From: Tubulanus polymorphus
Taxonomy: Eukaryota > Nemertea > Palaeonemertea > Tubulaniformes > Tubulanidae
DNA length: 64,000 nucleotides
Assembly (NCBI RefSeq): GCF_964204645.1
Contig: NC_134028.1
Span: 8,101,001-8,165,000 of the forward strand
Reading direction: 5' to 3'
The notes under the pieces are model-generated. The model saw only the letters and a list, made by a program, of their open reading frames with translations. It was not told the origin of the DNA and searched no databases. This document shows, in pieces, positions 24,301 to 35,906 of the stretch. Within the stretch, counting starts at the first letter, position 1. The number at the start of each line of letters is the position of its first letter. The position numbers and the translations under genes were made by a program.

Positions 24301-26354
24301 AATCTTTTTTTATCTAAATCAAAGCGCATACAGTATACAGTAAACCTGTCAAATCGGATCATTTGGTACCAACAAAGTTGATCAAGTTTTTTGAGAAATC
24401 CAGATAAAACATATTTTTGTTACAGACAAGTGGAGCGTAATAATATGTTATGAAAACTCAATTAAAACTTTAGATTAGATTTTTCAAGTTAATTTCACTT
24501 ATGGTCAAATTTCAACCCAGAAATGTGTACAATGACTAATTAGTTCAGATCATCCAGCAAACAATGTAGATCAGTACATGTACATAGAAACCGGGGATTC
24601 AAAATTACCATCAATGCCCGCATTGCCAAATTTCTCCTTGAGCTCATCGAATATATCCCTCTCTCGTCTCGGATGTATAGACGAAGTTCGGGACGGCGAG
24701 GGAGGCGGGGTGACCTCAAATCCATCATCGTTATCATCATCATCATCGGGTTTCGAAATTTTCTTTCTCTTTTTCGGTTCTGTAAGAAAGTACATAGATT
24801 TGAATTTCACAAATGTAAGTAAACCCTCGGATATGGCCAACTCGGACTATTGACCAATTTACCAGTCTCAGTTTGTAGGGCGGTACCTAGCAATGGAATG
24901 CGAGGAGAAACCCGAAAAAGTTTACCTAAAGTCATTAATTGATACAATGATTTTTCTTATATGCCCCAACAAAAACTTGGTTAAAATGCTTGTCAGACAC
25001 AAGTGAAGGATTCTTAATACTAATCCCGGGAAGATCCAGAAGCCAATTTTGAAGGACTTGTCTGGTCAAGTTCCAAATGCTGCTGCACCAATTTCCTTTG
25101 TTGACAAAATGGAAAAGGGTAACCAATAAAAATCTGATGGACTTGTACTAGTCTCGCCTGGATCATCCCCTGATAATATTTGTAAAAACGGCACTTATCC
25201 ATAATTTCTGGAGAGCAACTGCACCCGCTGTGTGCGGTCCTGGTTTGGCGAGGTTTACTATAATATCTTCGAAACCTTTATTGGCTCTGCATCAAAGTCT
25301 TAAATCATTAATAATACTAACGAATATCCGGAATATCATCGATAATTAGCCGATTCATCGGATCGTTATCATCTTCACTATCCGACAGTGGCTTGAACAT
25401 GTCATCCTCTTTTCGTTTGAGGTTTTTTCTCACGGAGTTATTTTTTTCAGACGACTGATTGTTATTTTCGGCGCCAGTTCTGCCATCTATGGCTGTAGGC
25501 GTTGGAAAACGTAAAGCCTTTTTCGACGGAGGTCCCGCGTTGACTTCTGAAAGCGGTGAGAGAAATATCAAGATCATATTTAAGAGAAATATCAGGATAA
25601 GCTAGTGAGGCAGTGGGTAGACAAAGCTTTGCTAACTCTAGTTGAATACATGTTTATAAGAAATCTGAATTTAGCATCATAATTCTTATATATCTATGGA
25701 TAAGCAGACCAAAAATAATATCCAGATTAGTCTTTTAATCCGGATCAGAAGCGACTGCAATTTAAGTGTCCCCAATGGTTATGTACCTAACCTAACCATA
25801 ACACTATTTTTTGATAACATTTGTGCCACTCAGACTCAGTGGAAGGTGACCTAATCTGCAGTTAAATCGGATCATTTATTGGAAATTTGATCCTATCTCG
25901 CGGTCCTCCTTATTACCGAGATGACGTATTTTACCGAGATCAACCGAGATAACATATTTATTCCTTATTGATTTTAACACTTGAAATCATATTATATCAG
26001 TAATAAAAGCCTGCTGGAGTCATATTTTATAATATATTTTGTCGGATATTTTTGTCCGAACTGCCGAACCCCCCTTGCTTAAATGTTGGTTGCAAAATTG
26101 ACTTTGTTACTACAGCAAGATTTTTAACTTCATCGACATTTTAGCTTTTTTACTTTTTAGAACACAACAGCCAACATCAGATCAACAATCGTCAATGACA
26201 GATTTGATTTTGGATGGATTTGTTGTTGGATCTGGGGCAGGGGGCCAAAAAGTCGGATATCGTTTGATTTACTGTTAAATTTCGAACCTTCTTCGAGATC
26301 GAGAAGGGCGTCGATATCATCAGCATACATCGCCTCAAAATCTTCATCATCCAT
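15381..26354 (-). CDS. CHTF18: Chromosome transmission fidelity protein 18 (Ctf18), AAA+ clamp loader subunit; 3' end incomplete
   Basis: Large subunit of the Ctf18-RFC clamp loader, which loads PCNA and supports sister-chromatid cohesion and replication in the nucleus. Exons (minus): ~26160-26354, 25322-25546, 24609-24779, 23959-24080, 23530-23613, 23320-23372, 22900-23029, 22539-22727, 22123-22220, 21806-21929, 21572-21708, 21255-21348, 20896-20994, 20675-20802, 20201-20284, 19995-20100, 19273-19443, 18593-18742, 17325-17455, 17150-17234, 16656-16750, 15381-15468. All junction phases from exon 2 onward agree. Visible motifs: acidic Met start, [18 protein letters not shown], Walker [14 protein letters not shown], Walker [10 protein letters not shown], sensor-like [10 protein letters not shown], and [18 protein letters not shown]. 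About 900 residues are recovered against roughly 975 in vertebrates. The exon 1 donor is uncertain. The conserved C-terminal exon(s) were not found; exon 21 would hit a stop if not spliced. It shares a 314-bp divergent promoter with CSPP1. Confidence 0.93.
15535..15710. repeat. Dispersed SINE-like repeat
   Basis: A block containing TATATCTGTACTTCGATTTC, GGTGTGGCGGGT and TGTAAGGGACA recurs at 59325-59480, and a partial relative lies at about 17945-18115. Flanking phrases such as ATCAAACCCC resemble a degenerate tRNA B box, so a tRNA-derived SINE is possible but unproven. It lies in the CHTF18 intron between exons 21 and 22. Confidence 0.55.
16825..16966. mobile_element. pogo/Tigger-like MITE
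   Basis: The left end CAGTAAACCTTGCCTAAGTC matches the reverse complement of the right end (CAGTAAACCTCACCTAACTC). TIRs starting CAGT are typical of pogo/Tigger-type Tc1/mariner elements. It lies in a CHTF18 intron. Other members of the same style lie at 19726-19881, 33057-33230 and 54507-54666. Confidence 0.6.
17750..17935. mobile_element. Small TIR element in a CHTF18 intron
   Basis: The ends carry CACCGCAGCGCGGTGTA and an inverted relative (TACACCGTAGTGCGGCGTA) with TAATTA-rich inner sequence. Fragments of the same motif set occur at about 15805-15890. A SINE-like block follows at 17945-18115. It looks non-autonomous; no coding sequence. Confidence 0.5.
19055..19165. mobile_element. Short TIR element (GGACCCAGTTC family)
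   Basis: It begins GGACCCAGTTCGACAGTTCT and ends with an inverted relative (GGAACTGGATCC). Similar elements are at 51463-51570 and 59487-59560, all about 75-110 bp with TTAACTC-type inner repeats. This copy sits in a CHTF18 intron, close to exon 17. Confidence 0.55.
19726..19881. mobile_element. pogo/Tigger-like MITE with TA flanks
   Basis: The left end CCGTAGAACTCGCTTAATTC matches the reverse complement of the right end (CAGTAGAACTCACATAATTC). Both ends are flanked by TA, the usual target duplication of Tc1/mariner-superfamily elements. About 156 bp, non-coding, in a CHTF18 intron. Confidence 0.7.
20342..20377. repeat. Diverged copy of the CTTGGAGTAATC hairpin
   Basis: Arms CTTGGAGTAATCATTTG and its partly diverged complement surround a single A. 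It is the same hairpin as at 13864-13902 and lies in the CHTF18 intron between exons 14 and 15. Confidence 0.65.
24152..24373. repeat. Exact 111-bp tandem duplication in a CHTF18 intron
   Basis: 24152-24262 and 24263-24373 read identically, starting TTCCTTTTAAAAACCTATTC and ending GGTACCAAC. The lack of divergence implies a recent duplication or an assembly artefact. The unit includes CAGTAAACC, a pogo-like TIR fragment. It lies between exons 3 and 4 of CHTF18. Confidence 0.9.
24990..25190. repeat. Dispersed repeat fragment
   Basis: Phrases such as CAATTTTGAAGGACTTGTC, TTTGTTGACAA and TGATGGACTTGTAC recur at 60640-60830 and, in the other orientation, at 33320-33600. The element family is unknown. 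It sits in the CHTF18 intron between exons 2 and 3. Confidence 0.45.
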
Positions 26355-26668
26355 ATCGGTTTAGTCAATAAAATCGTTAATTTTCACAATAAATATGTTC
26401 GATTTCGCGTTTGTATTGCGCGGTATTTCCCAGTAATTCGCGCTACTGACGTCATTTCTGGGAATTCCACCAATTCCAAATCTAAAGCCGGGGTCCGATC
26501 CGTAAAATTCAAATATGTCTGCGCCCTTGATTTGTTATGTTGTTATGACGATGAATTAGAAGATCGAGCATTGTTGAAAATACGTATTTTACGCAAGTAT
26601 TCGAATTAAATTGAACGTCAAGTTGATGCGAATTAAGTTCAGCCGTTCGTCTGTGACGAATTGAAACC
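26355..26668. promoter_or_regulatory. Divergent CHTF18/CSPP1 promoter region
   Basis: Only 314 bp separate the CHTF18 start codon (minus) from the CSPP1 start codon (plus), so both 5'UTRs and core promoters must lie here. Visible are a TGACGTCA palindrome near 26450 (a CRE/ATF-type site) and CpG-containing sequence. No clear TATA box was seen for either gene, which fits housekeeping or cell-cycle promoters. Confidence 0.7.
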
Positions 26669-29600
26669 ATGGGTGATGATCTAGATCAATTTATCCGAGA
26701 GCAAAAAGCAAAATTAGCAGCTGACAGAAACGTTTACGGGGGTGGTGAAGCCCACTCAAATGGAGCTGATGGAAACGCGAGACCGGCTCGTAAACAATGG
26801 TCTAAAGAAAGAGTTAGAGACGAAGAGGACGGTTTAGTAATTCCCGGTTTACGCGACAGCTACTCGGCGCGAATGCGCAAACAGAAAGAGCGCAACGAAG
26901 AATACAACGAATTCCTGCGCCAGTTGAAAGATTCGGAGCAAAATCGTTACAGCGATAAAAAACCGGATCGAAATCCGGTCGACGCGTCGCCGATTAAGAA
27001 CCCGGCAGATCAGCAGCAGCAGCGACGGGCGCCTGATTCCCCGCCTCCAGTGGCGCGGAGAAGCGACCTCGACCGCGATATTTACGACGAATATTTACGC
27101 GAAAAAGACGAGGACGAACGCCGAATGGAAAGGCGCCGTCAGATCATGAGGGAACTCGAAAAAGAGAATCGTAAACAGCGCGGCTTATCGGATCGGAAAC
27201 CGGCGGAACCCGACATAGTAGCACGTCCGTCGATCAGAGAACCGTTGGAACCGAAGAAACCGGAAGATGATAATTTCAGCTTGCCAATAAAAGACCGTTT
27301 ATCCGCGCAGCAACGAATGCGGGAAGAGCGAAATCGAGAGTATAACGATTTCCTGAGGCGTAAAGAAGCCGAACGCGCGGGCGGACCGGTCGTCGACGAT
27401 CGACCGGTTCCGCGGAAGGGTTGGGGCACGCCGACCTACGAAGAAATTCTCGACGACAAACGACGAGAGGAAATTCAATATCGAAGAACGTCGGAAGAAG
27501 TTCCCGGACTCGCCGAATATCAATTACGACCGGCCGTCAGCGACGGTTATTTGAATCGACCGATCATCGACGACGATCGCTACGATGTTCTTGATCGGAT
27601 GTACGAAGAGCGGAAAGTTCGTTTCCGCGACGATCTGCTCAGTCGCAATCACAAGCCGCGTACCGGATTGTTAGACGACGACGACTGGCTCGACATCAGT
27701 CGCCTTGATCGACGCCGCGGTCACAAACGCGATTACGACCGCGAGTTGGATCTCATCGATCGACAACGCGCGATACCCGCGCCGCGCGTTCAAACAGCCG
27801 GCGTTCCGCCGCTTGATTTATCGCCGCGCCAACAGACAGAGAGCCGACGCGCGCAGGTGAAGTCGGCGCCGGCGCAAGAGTCTGGCGTCGACGGGGCTTC
27901 CTTGCCGTTAGCGGATATAAGCGAAGAGGAGAAGAGACGCCGGAAAGAAGCGTACCGACTAGAATTACTGAAACAGATGGACGAGGCGGCGCAGAATAAA
28001 CAAAGAGAACGCAACAATCAATTCGCGGCCGTTCCGACAAACGCTAGGTTTCCAGACAGTCGCCAGCCTCCTTCAGCGGTGAGAGCGAAAGCGCCTCCTC
28101 CTGTCGCTCCAGCTTTATTGCAAACTCGACCGTTGAACATCGGAGGACCTAGCCTCGGCGCTTATAACAGTCCGTTAGATGATCCGTATTATTATTACGG
28201 TCTTCAGAATCCGTCGAACGAAAGCGAACCGCCGCAGGCTCCTATCGTACCTCCCGTTTCGTTAGTCGGACTTACCGCCCAGCCAAGCGCTCTGTCGGCC
28301 AGAAAACAGGTCGGTTTTGCGGAAGTTCCGACGGAGGTCTTCGCTCCAGCGGGTGGTCGTACTCCGCGGAAAGGTCCCGAAGCTCTGCTGCCCGGCGCGA
28401 TGCCGGCCCAATCGGAACAGGAGCAAGCTGTCAAGAAACGACAAGAAGCGCAGGCTTACCAACAAGAGCTCGAACGCCAGATCCAAGAAAACAACCGGAA
28501 AAAAGAAATAGATCGACTCGAGCGCGAAAAGTACGAACGAAAACTGGAAGAAGAAATCATGAATTATAACCCGTACGGTAAAGGGGGGGGCGGCGCTCCG
28601 ATGAAAGATCGACAAGGAAATGTTGTCGCCGATCTTCGGCAAATACACGTCGAAAACGAAGAGAAGCTGATCGATCCGAAAAAGCGTATACCGTCGGTCG
28701 AGCAGCCGGTCGTGTTTTCTCCGCGTACGCCTCGCGATCCGAACGACCACGCGCGAGGGGGCCACGGCATATTCGGCGAGCCGAAATCGGACGCCGAAAA
28801 ATCGGCGATCGACCGGTACAAAGACGACCTGAAAAAGCAGATCGAGGAGAAAAAACGCGTCGAGGAGCAGAAACGACTCGTCGAGAAACTCGAAGAGGAA
28901 AAAGAGCTGAAGCGCATCGAAGAAGAACGTTTGAAGATCGCGCGCGAATACGAAGAAGAACAACGAAAGCTGCGCGAAAAAGACGAGAACATACGCCTGC
29001 AAAACGAGGAGATCAAACGCCAGGCGGAAGAAAAGCGTGAGGAGCTGAAACGACGACAGCAGAAAGAACGCGAAACCGTCGTGAGATCACGCGCTGACGA
29101 CGTCCACGCGAAAGAGGAACGGGCGCCGACTCGTAACGGCTACCAACGCGCGAATTCGCCGATCGTTCCGGCGCTTCGAACGAAAAACGAAAGCCGGATC
29201 GAGTCGCGCGCCGACAGCGCCGACGTGCTGAACCAGCTGGCGAACATGCGCAAACAGTTGCAGAGCGAGCGAATGCGGGTCGAGAGCGCGCTCGGCAACC
29301 AGAAGTACGACGTGAACGTGTTCGATCCGCGGCAAGTACGACCGGCGCCGGCAATCAACCAGCCAATCGTTCCGTTAGCTTTGATTTACGACACTACCTC
29401 GTACCCGGTCGGGCCGACGTCGGTCACCGCTCAACGGTCGCCCGATCCGCAGGTATTCGACACGGCGTTGCATAAAGGACCGGTCACGGTGAAGCGACCA
29501 GCCATCGAAGACAAAGCGAATTCCGACGCGAAAGCCGAATTTCATAAATTTCGCGTTAAGGAGTCGAACTCGAAGACCGGTTTCCGACGCAACCATCCCG

Positions 29601-30103
29601 ACTCGCCGGTGACCGCGACGGCGCTCGAAACTCAACAGCTGGCGTTTTTAGAGGAACAAGAAGAAGCGCTGAAACGATTGCGCGATGGCCAACCCTCGAA
29701 TTCGTTCTATCCGCAGCGCGCTGGCTCGACAAAAAGCCAACTGCAGGCCGATACCGCGTTCCTCGATCTAAACGGCGCGCAAGTTCCGACCAAGAATGAA
29801 TCGGCGCGCGAGAAACGCCGACAGGCGCGCGGCAAAACTCCGTCGACGTCGAAGAAGACGCCGCAGCCGGACGCCGCGTCGATGGGTTCGACGACGAGCA
29901 TCGATCCGGATAGAATCGACCGAAAGAATGCCGACCGCATGAAAAAACTGAACGACCTCGCCGCGGACGACGTCTCGCTGGCGAGCGCTGAGCCCGACGA
30001 TATTTTAGATCGATTCATGTCGAAACAACAGTACAATCGTCCTCCGTCGCAATCTACTCTAGACGACGACGAGGCGTGGATGAGACCCAGCGCTGATAAA
30101 TAA
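26669..30103 (+). CDS. CSPP1: Centrosome and spindle pole-associated protein 1 (CSPP1), single exon
   Basis: Microtubule-associated protein of centrosomes, spindle poles and ciliary axonemes. The start ATG opens the conserved N-terminus (MGDDLDQFIREQKAKLA). The protein has 1144 residues and is highly charged, with repeated R/K/E-rich motifs (RERNREYNDFL-type repeats near 75 and 220). Conserved CSPP blocks are visible: EEKRRRKEAYRLELLKQMDE at ~416, a coiled coil from ~590, NPYGKGGGGAP at ~633, and RYKDDLKKQIEEKKR at ~716 followed by a long coiled coil to ~810. The tail (to ~1144) is low complexity and acidic. The frame is unbroken for 3.4 kb, whereas vertebrate orthologues have many exons and all large neighbours here are intron-rich. 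It is strongly CpG-rich. It shares a divergent promoter with CHTF18. A candidate AATAAA lies at 31343. Long open frames on the opposite strand are shadows. Confidence 0.93.
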   Translation: MGDDLDQFIREQKAKLAADRNVYGGGEAHSNGADGNARPARKQWSKERVRDEEDGLVIPGLRDSYSARMRKQKERNEEYNEFLRQLKDSEQNRYSDKKPDRNPVDASPIKNPADQQQQRRAPDSPPPVARRSDLDRDIYDEYLREKDEDERRMERRRQIMRELEKENRKQRGLSDRKPAEPDIVARPSIREPLEPKKPEDDNFSLPIKDRLSAQQRMREERNREYNDFLRRKEAERAGGPVVDDRPVPRKGWGTPTYEEILDDKRREEIQYRRTSEEVPGLAEYQLRPAVSDGYLNRPIIDDDRYDVLDRMYEERKVRFRDDLLSRNHKPRTGLLDDDDWLDISRLDRRRGHKRDYDRELDLIDRQRAIPAPRVQTAGVPPLDLSPRQQTESRRAQVKSAPAQESGVDGASLPLADISEEEKRRRKEAYRLELLKQMDEAAQNKQRERNNQFAAVPTNARFPDSRQPPSAVRAKAPPPVAPALLQTRPLNIGGPSLGAYNSPLDDPYYYYGLQNPSNESEPPQAPIVPPVSLVGLTAQPSALSARKQVGFAEVPTEVFAPAGGRTPRKGPEALLPGAMPAQSEQEQAVKKRQEAQAYQQELERQIQENNRKKEIDRLEREKYERKLEEEIMNYNPYGKGGGGAPMKDRQGNVVADLRQIHVENEEKLIDPKKRIPSVEQPVVFSPRTPRDPNDHARGGHGIFGEPKSDAEKSAIDRYKDDLKKQIEEKKRVEEQKRLVEKLEEEKELKRIEEERLKIAREYEEEQRKLREKDENIRLQNEEIKRQAEEKREELKRRQQKERETVVRSRADDVHAKEERAPTRNGYQRANSPIVPALRTKNESRIESRADSADVLNQLANMRKQLQSERMRVESALGNQKYDVNVFDPRQVRPAPAINQPIVPLALIYDTTSYPVGPTSVTAQRSPDPQVFDTALHKGPVTVKRPAIEDKANSDAKAEFHKFRVKESNSKTGFRRNHPDSPVTATALETQQLAFLEEQEEALKRLRDGQPSNSFYPQRAGSTKSQLQADTAFLDLNGAQVPTKNESAREKRRQARGKTPSTSKKTPQPDAASMGSTTSIDPDRIDRKNADRMKKLNDLAADDVSLASAEPDDILDRFMSKQQYNRPPSQSTLDDDEAWMRPSADK

Positions 30104-33056
30104 TGACGTCGATAATTCAGGTTTCGGGGGGTGGCACTGTCAGAAAAGGACATTTTCGCATGAGTAGCATTCGTTTGCGTCGTCGAGTAAGAACTGAGCA
30201 AAAAACTCTGCCAATATTTGATTCTGGTGTCCACTCCCGACTGGATTCCTAGATCTACCTTTGTCTCAGTGTTCTCTATATGCTGGAATTTTAACGGGGC
30301 TGCATCCATTAAGTGGTATGAAATCATGGTCGCTGAAGAGTAGCTTGGCTTTCGATCCCCCAAAAATAGTGAAAATTTAAGCTTAATTTTGGTGTAATCT
30401 CCTATTTTTCACATTGGCTCAATATATTTCAGAGCAATTATTAGCATTGACTTTGGAAGGGAAGGGGCAGCAGATATTTTATGAGGGATGGCTGATTTTC
30501 ATTTCTGGGTGGATGTGAAAATGAAAGGGATGGTCGCCCCTCTAAAACCTGTGATGGAGAACAGTGTCTATCACCAAAATGTTGCTTCCTTTCCTGGCTC
30601 ATATTCATACGAAGTATCCAAACTGTTGTCTTGTACAAAGTGTATGAATTTTATATCTTTTTGATTAGTTGACAGGAGTGAAGGCTGGTCACTGCTCCTG
30701 ACAACATTGCACAGATATTTTGTCATACCGAGGTGCCTCAAGATAACGACCAGGAATGTGAATCAAGTTGGATTAGTCTAGAACCACATTGTACTATTTA
30801 TGAATATCCCCCAAGCTGACAGATTGTTTCATTTTCAAGCCCTATAAATTGTTTTAACTGTGTAAATATTGTCAATGTGCCAGGTGTTCTAGGCAGCAGC
30901 TAATGCAGCTTGATAACCTAGCAAATATCTGGGACTGATCACTTTGAAGTACATGTATCTGTATTTTACACATAATAATAGTATTAAGCATAGCATGGCA
31001 TAAATTGCCAGGTTATGAATCGGATGATTATAAGACTCAAATGATCTGCATAAGGATGGGAAATTCAAAATCTGTCCAATAATCAGTTTATAACCTATAT
31101 ACTTTACATATGTAGAGGAAATTTATTCTAACAAAACCTAGGGACAGCTTGAAAAACAATGGCGGAAACAGATGATCTGAGTAATTTTAGGGCAAGCTGA
31201 AAAACAAATTAAATGGGAGAAAAAGAATCGTCCAAGATTGATTTTACTCACAGCAAATTTATGTGTTATATTTACTGTAATTGATATTAAATATCTCTAA
31301 ACTAGCAATGATGAAATATCATTATCAGAGTCCGATCTAAGGAATAAAAGCCATTTGCCGAGGGGGGAAGCATACTTAAAATTTCACTTGCCCCTACAAA
31401 TATCTACTCGCCCTACACAGGCGGTCTGGCTTGCGGCGGCTCAATGATCCGTTGTATTGATTGGGAAAAAACTTTGAGACATAAAAATGCACTAGCCCGA
31501 GTCACTAGTGATAATGATAACCTACTTGCCCCAATTTGGCAATTGGACAAGTGCTTAGATCAGACCTTGTTCAGCACTAACTAGAGGTAGTTTATTTCAT
31601 GGAGACATGTAATGTATTGTGGTTCAATACGTGGTAGTATTAAAATGTCCTAAATCTTCATTCCATCCGAAATTACTTTAGTACGCAGTGTATAAAACTC
31701 ATACGATGGTTATATTTCGAAAATTTCGCCCATGAAATATGCAGATTGATTTTCTATAATAGCTCCAAGTGAGAAAATTCAAGATTTGCCTTACATTGTC
31801 CATACATTTTATATTGATATTTTATTGAACCGTATGTGTATTACCACAGCATAAAGTCCCTTTAACTACACTCGGGTATGAAAAACTGTAAAAAAAATCT
31901 ATCTATCTGTATTACCAGTAATTATCATTGTATCGAATGTAATATCATTATTGGAATAACCGTAGTATAGTTTGGATAGATAAACCTATGATAAGTTGTC
32001 ACCAAATCACATTTTGTCAGTTTTTTCACTAGGACCGGTACTACCCTGCCATATATCAATCATCCTGTGCTTGAATTTTAGGGATTATAAGCACTAGTTG
32101 ACTCCACCTCAATACTCTAGTATCAGTTAATGCAGCTATCAACCTGCTGTCTGTAGACACCCCTACAGACGTTCGGCAGACATACACCATTTTCCCAAAG
32201 TGTTTGTCCTGGCATTGCCACCTCCTGTGGCAGTACCCCAAACATTTTACTTTGAAAATGAATATGGGTGTCATGTCTGAACCATCAATTTTAGACGGAC
32301 GTTCGCCGTTTGTGAAAAATGTGTTCATCCAGACATCGCCATTCAAAAGGCGATAGGGTACAGACAGCAGATTGACAGCTGTATCGCCGATTGCCGGGCC
32401 TACGCCCACCTTTAGTCAGTTTACTGCTGGTCAGTGTAGAAATTTTATCCATATTTACTCAGTAAAGCAGAGTCTACTACTGTTTCAGTTTACAATCCAT
32501 CGATTTATGTTACATTATAAATGGTTTGATGAATTTGACGTACTTACGTTAGAATTAATAGATTTTATTAAAACGCATTTTAGAATTTTTGATTGGCACA
32601 GAAATGTTGCTAGGTACTTATGTATATTTACCACAATGAGATATTTTTACACGCTTTTCTGATGAAATCATTTTTGATATGAACTCAAAGGGAGTTTAAT
32701 TGTTAACTTGTGTGAATACGAACTTAGAATTACAATTTCACGGCCGTTGACAGTATCAAACAATCTTTGAGTAAATGGATCCAGACTGTATACTGTAGTT
32801 GACAATGATATGTCGATGTATTATTGGGAATGTGGTGTTATCTTGTTTATGTAAATATTAAAATTGATATATTATCAACGATAATTCATTTAGTTTTGCT
32901 GTCAATTTACTGAAGGAATCATTTGCAGTATTCTCCAAAGAATTAATCTTGGATGGACCCCTAAGAGGTGACCGTTCTTTAAGATACCCCGGAGCTCACA
33001 GGATCCATCATAGTCATCACAAGCAGAAGGATTTTTGTCCGGGGCATTCGATAATA

Positions 33057-33230
33057 CAGTCCGAGTCGAACCCGCTTAATCCGGATCGACCTAATCCGAA
33101 TTTTGCTATAATCCGGACAAAATTTGCAGACTGTTGACATACAAGAAAATGAGGACTTATTCCAAATTTCCTGTAAACGGGATGAATTTTGTAAGTCCCA
33201 AATGTATCTGAATTAAGCGGATTCTATTGT
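33057..33230. mobile_element. Diverged pogo-like MITE
   Basis: The left end CAGTCCGAGTCGAACCCGCT and the right end (reverse complement CAATAGAATCCGCTTAATTC) share the CAGT...CCGCTTAAT style of the other pogo/Tigger-like elements in this window. It contains repeated AATCCGGA-type motifs and no coding sequence. Confidence 0.5.
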
Positions 33231-33319
33231 ATGAGTCAATCTGTCAAACAGTCTCAGGTGTACAGTTGAAGTCGGGTTAAGTCATCATGGGACAAGACTT
33301 AAGCGAGTTTCATAGTACA

Positions 33320-33600
33320 CATACAAGGAGCAGATCCAGGGGGACTTCATACAAGTCTATCAATTTTTGTTGAGTGCCCTTTTTACATTGTCTACTTGGT
33401 GCCTTTCAGTACGGGAGTAAACCTAATATTGCTTTTCCAGACATCAAAGTGCCGTTTTGGACAGCAGTGCCCTTTCGGGATGTGACCAGTCCTTCAAAAT
33501 TAACCCCTCGGTGTGCGAGTTAACCATAATATTGCCTTTTCAGACATCAAAGTGCATTTTTGGGAGTTGCAAGTCCTTCAAAATTGGTGTCTGGATTAGC
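33320..33600. repeat. Dispersed repeat with internal imperfect duplication
   Basis: Two imperfect copies of a roughly 120-bp unit are marked by AGACATCAAAGTGC and GTCCTTCAAAATT. Related sequence occurs in reverse orientation at 60640-60830 and weakly at 24990-25190. Family unknown. Confidence 0.5.
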
Positions 33601-33820
33601 CTCCGCATACATATATAGTCATTGACTTCTAATTCGAGAATCATTAGAGATGGTCGATTCTTGTAGGACAATGGAAATTAACTGCAGTTATTTTGTAGTC
33701 TCCGGGGAAGCTCGTCCATGTCGTGTGGAAAGGGGACCAGTGAATCTTTTAGATATAATAATCAAAATTTCTTTTTTTTTGGAAAAAGTCTAGATATTAA
33801 ACAAACTTACAATAATATAT

Positions 33821-33830
33821 TTTATTTATT
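33821..33830 (-). terminator. MRM2 polyadenylation signals
   Basis: Two overlapping AATAAA hexamers on the minus strand lie about 15-25 nt after the MRM2 stop codon. This would give a very short 3'UTR. Confidence 0.5.
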
Positions 33831-33844
33831 TTTATATATATGTA

Positions 33845-35393
<1,549 letters not shown>

Positions 35394-35624
35394 TCACACG
35401 AAATTAACAACTTTTTCATCCAATAAGTTTTTTTCCGAAATTCAATTATCCGCTAGAACAGGTTTTGCCTGTTTACGCCCGCAACCGAGAACTCCAGTTA
35501 CCTACTAGATAGTCTATATGCAAATATACCCAATCGAGTGATAAAAACAATACCAAATATTTTTTGCCATTGAAAGTTTCGTAAAATGATTTTTTATGTT
35601 CAAACCGACCAAAATCCAGATGCA

Positions 35625-35906
35625 TCACGTGAATTTTATGCCCTTTTTCGCTAAATCGGTTTTCGCTTCGGCGATTTGTCGACGCAACTCTTCAGCGGCC
35701 TCGGGGCAGTCGTTGAACGTGGCGACGCGATATCCGACGACGGCCAGCGAGTAACACGCGAACGTCATCAGCAGATAGATCGGCAACGCGATGACGATAT
35801 CCGACTGGCGGGGCGTCAGGGAAAACAAATCTGTGGTGACTGCAAGCGTCCATACACCGATAAACACAGTCGTAACGATTATCCACTGAACCAGTTTTGT
35901 CGGCAT
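35625..35906 (-). CDS. DPM3: Dolichol-phosphate mannosyltransferase subunit 3
   Basis: Small ER membrane subunit that tethers and stabilises the catalytic DPM1 subunit of dolichol-phosphate-mannose synthase, feeding N-glycosylation, GPI anchors and O-mannosylation. Complete single exon, 93 residues, the usual family length. There are two hydrophobic segments (about 8-25 and 38-58) and a conserved C-terminal helix that binds DPM1 (NDCPEAAEELRRQIAEAK, then DLAKKGIKF). The Met start gives the conserved MPTKLVQW N-terminus. It lies immediately upstream of MRM2 on the same strand; a shared transcript is conceivable but nothing proves it. Confidence 0.93.
   Translation of the reverse strand: MPTKLVQWIIVTTVFIGVWTLAVTTDLFSLTPRQSDIVIALPIYLLMTFACYSLAVVGYRVATFNDCPEAAEELRRQIAEAKTDLAKKGIKFT

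Larger units (their letters stand above)
30104..33820. other. CSPP1 3' flank/UTR and repeats; no gene seen
   Basis: This stretch includes the probable CSPP1 3'UTR (an AATAAA at 31343-31348 is one candidate end), AT-rich unique sequence, a pogo-like MITE (33057-33230) and an imperfect duplication (33400-33600). Open frames here are short and resemble no family. Confidence 0.5.

Noticed and set aside
28262..29002. 246-residue Phe/Leu-rich minus-strand frame and other antisense frames in CSPP1
   Set aside because: Shadows of the Glu/Lys/Arg-rich CSPP1 coding sequence (GAA/AAA/CGN codons read in reverse); no independent features.
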